Shown: positions 63,119 to 64,000 of the stretch, in pieces
Position numbering within the stretch: position 1 is the stretch's first letter
Layout: each line of letters begins with the position of its first letter
NCBI GenBank assembly: GCA_041390865.1
Contig: JAWKPC010000020.1
Location: forward strand, 20,505-84,504
From: JAUIIK01 sp041390865
GTDB taxonomy: Bacteria; Chloroflexota; Chloroflexia; Thermomicrobiales; CFX8
DNA: 64,000 bases
Direction: 5' to 3'
Notes under the pieces: generated by a model
Seen by the model: only the letters and a program-made list of their open reading frames with translations
Told to the model about the DNA's origin: nothing
Database searches by the model: none
Translations under genes and position numbers: made by a program

Positions 63119-64000
63119 ATGACAACAACTACCAGGTCGCCTGCGACGGATCAGGCCAGCATCGACCGGGCGATGGCTGCGTTGTTCCATCCGAAGCGCA
63201 TCGCGATCATCGGCGCATCGCCGAAACCGGGGTTCGCCAACCGCATCCATCAGAACACGATCGACGGCGGCTACGAGGGTGAGATCATTCCGGTCAACCC
63301 GCGTTACGACGAGGTGCTCGGGCAGAAGTGCTACCCGACCGTCGACGCGATTCCTGGCGGAGTCGAGCACGCAGTGGTGGTCGTGCCGAGCCGGTTCGTG
63401 CTGCCGGTACTCGAGAACTGCGCCAATGGCGGGGTTGTCGCCGCCAACATCATATCGAGCGGCTTCGGCGAGCAAAGTGACGACGAGGCCCACGAGCGGC
63501 AGAACGAACTCCAGGAGTTCGTCGAGCGGACTGGAGTCCGGCTCGTCGGGCCAAACTGTCTCGGCATCATTTCGATGCCGAACAAGCAGATCACCAAATC
63601 GGGACAGTACGACAATATCATCGAAGGACCGGTCGGCATCGTCTTCCAGAGCGGCCTGCTGGCCTTCAGCATGTGTATTCCGACCGGCGTTCGGGATATC
63701 GGGTTCAGCTACATCGTCACGACCGGCAACGAAGCCGACCTGGAAGCGTCGGACTACATCCGTTACATGGTCGAAGACGACAAAACACGGGTCATCGGCT
63801 GCTTCATCGAGCAGTTCCGCGATCCCGAGAAGCTGGTCGAGGTCGCGGAACTCGCCGCCGAACGCAAAAAGCCGATCGTCGTCCTGAAGGTGGGCCGTTC
63901 CGCCAAGGCGCGGCAGGCAGCTCAGGCGCACACCGGCTCGCTGGTCGGTTCCTTCGCTGTCTCTGACGCGATCATGCGCCAGTACGGCATCATCCGGGTC
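63119..64000 (+). CDS. Acyl-CoA synthetase (NDP-forming) type protein, partial
   Basis: The frame opens at the ATG 63119 and is uninterrupted to the window end (294 codons shown). The N-terminal CoA-binding fold has FHPKRIAIIGASPKPGFANR, followed by VNPRYDEVLG, and the ligase domain has LVGPNCLGIISMPNK and GIVFQSGLLAFSMC, then KVGRSAKARQAAQAHTGS. This is the ADP-forming acyl- or acetyl-CoA synthetase type; the C-terminus lies outside. It fits an acyl-CoA metabolism cluster. Confidence 0.9.
   Translation, partial: MTTTTRSPATDQASIDRAMAALFHPKRIAIIGASPKPGFANRIHQNTIDGGYEGEIIPVNPRYDEVLGQKCYPTVDAIPGGVEHAVVVVPSRFVLPVLENCANGGVVAANIISSGFGEQSDDEAHERQNELQEFVERTGVRLVGPNCLGIISMPNKQITKSGQYDNIIEGPVGIVFQSGLLAFSMCIPTGVRDIGFSYIVTTGNEADLEASDYIRYMVEDDKTRVIGCFIEQFRDPEKLVEVAELAAERKKPIVVLKVGRSAKARQAAQAHTGSLVGSFAVSDAIMRQYGIIRV

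Overview
The window is high-GC bacterial DNA, most likely from a member of the Chloroflexota, probably class Thermomicrobia. This rests on gene content: secreted NHL-repeat proteins with a shared N-terminal domain, a heliorhodopsin, many S9, M20 and M28 peptidases, and a flagellar set with no L- or P-ring genes here, as expected of a cell without a classical outer membrane. No single marker here proves the taxonomy. I found no rRNA, tRNA, CRISPR array, integrase or transposase. About eight otherwise clear genes are split by one or more frameshifts. These look more like residual assembly errors than decay, although true pseudogenes cannot be excluded.

Layout. 0-7.3 kb: a PhnP-like metallohydrolase, then a two-component operon made of two GAF histidine kinases (the first with a ruined ATP-binding domain), a 22-codon mini-ORF and a NarL-type regulator, ended by a strong hairpin. 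A second metallo-beta-lactamase-fold hydrolase and a DUF2255-type protein follow. 7.5-17.9 kb: a flagellar basal body, export and hook operon in the order flgC fliE fliF fliG fliH fliI fliJ, lytic transglycosylase, flgB, fliK, flgD, flgE, with one clear promoter and a terminator at the end. The last two genes are badly frameshifted. 18-28 kb: an S9 peptidase, a cysteine-synthase-family enzyme, two secreted NHL propeller proteins (6 and 12 blades), and an ABC-2 exporter with a broken ATPase gene. 28-33 kb: NUDIX, MFS, HEAT-repeat membrane protein, lipoprotein and dnaA, followed by an inverted-repeat-rich gap. 33.6-41 kb: a Rieske protein, an M20 peptidase, an epimerase, a heliorhodopsin, and a padR-chrA pair with candidate operators. 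41-50 kb: a TorZ/BisC-type molybdoenzyme, a monooxygenase-like protein, a diguanylate cyclase, a very acidic repeat protein, an SDR and a SIMPL-domain secreted protein. 50-59.5 kb: peptidases M20, S9 and M28, an alpha/beta hydrolase, an LLM-class oxidoreductase and a DUF433/DUF5615 toxin-antitoxin pair. 59.6-64 kb: an acyl-CoA catabolism cluster (two acyl-CoA dehydrogenases, a MaoC hydratase, a CoA ligase running off the end).

How the genes work together. The flagellar operon encodes the rod, MS-ring, switch, export ATPase complex and hook; motor stator, filament and export gate must lie elsewhere. The peptidases and the acyl-CoA genes suggest a heterotroph living on peptides and branched or fatty acids. 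A perfect 12-bp palindrome lies just downstream of the -10 box of both the flagellar promoter and the dnaA promoter. It may link motility to replication control, and is the most testable regulatory observation here. Several families of dispersed hairpin repeats sit in the gaps, one of them directly providing the ribosome-binding region of the CoA ligase.
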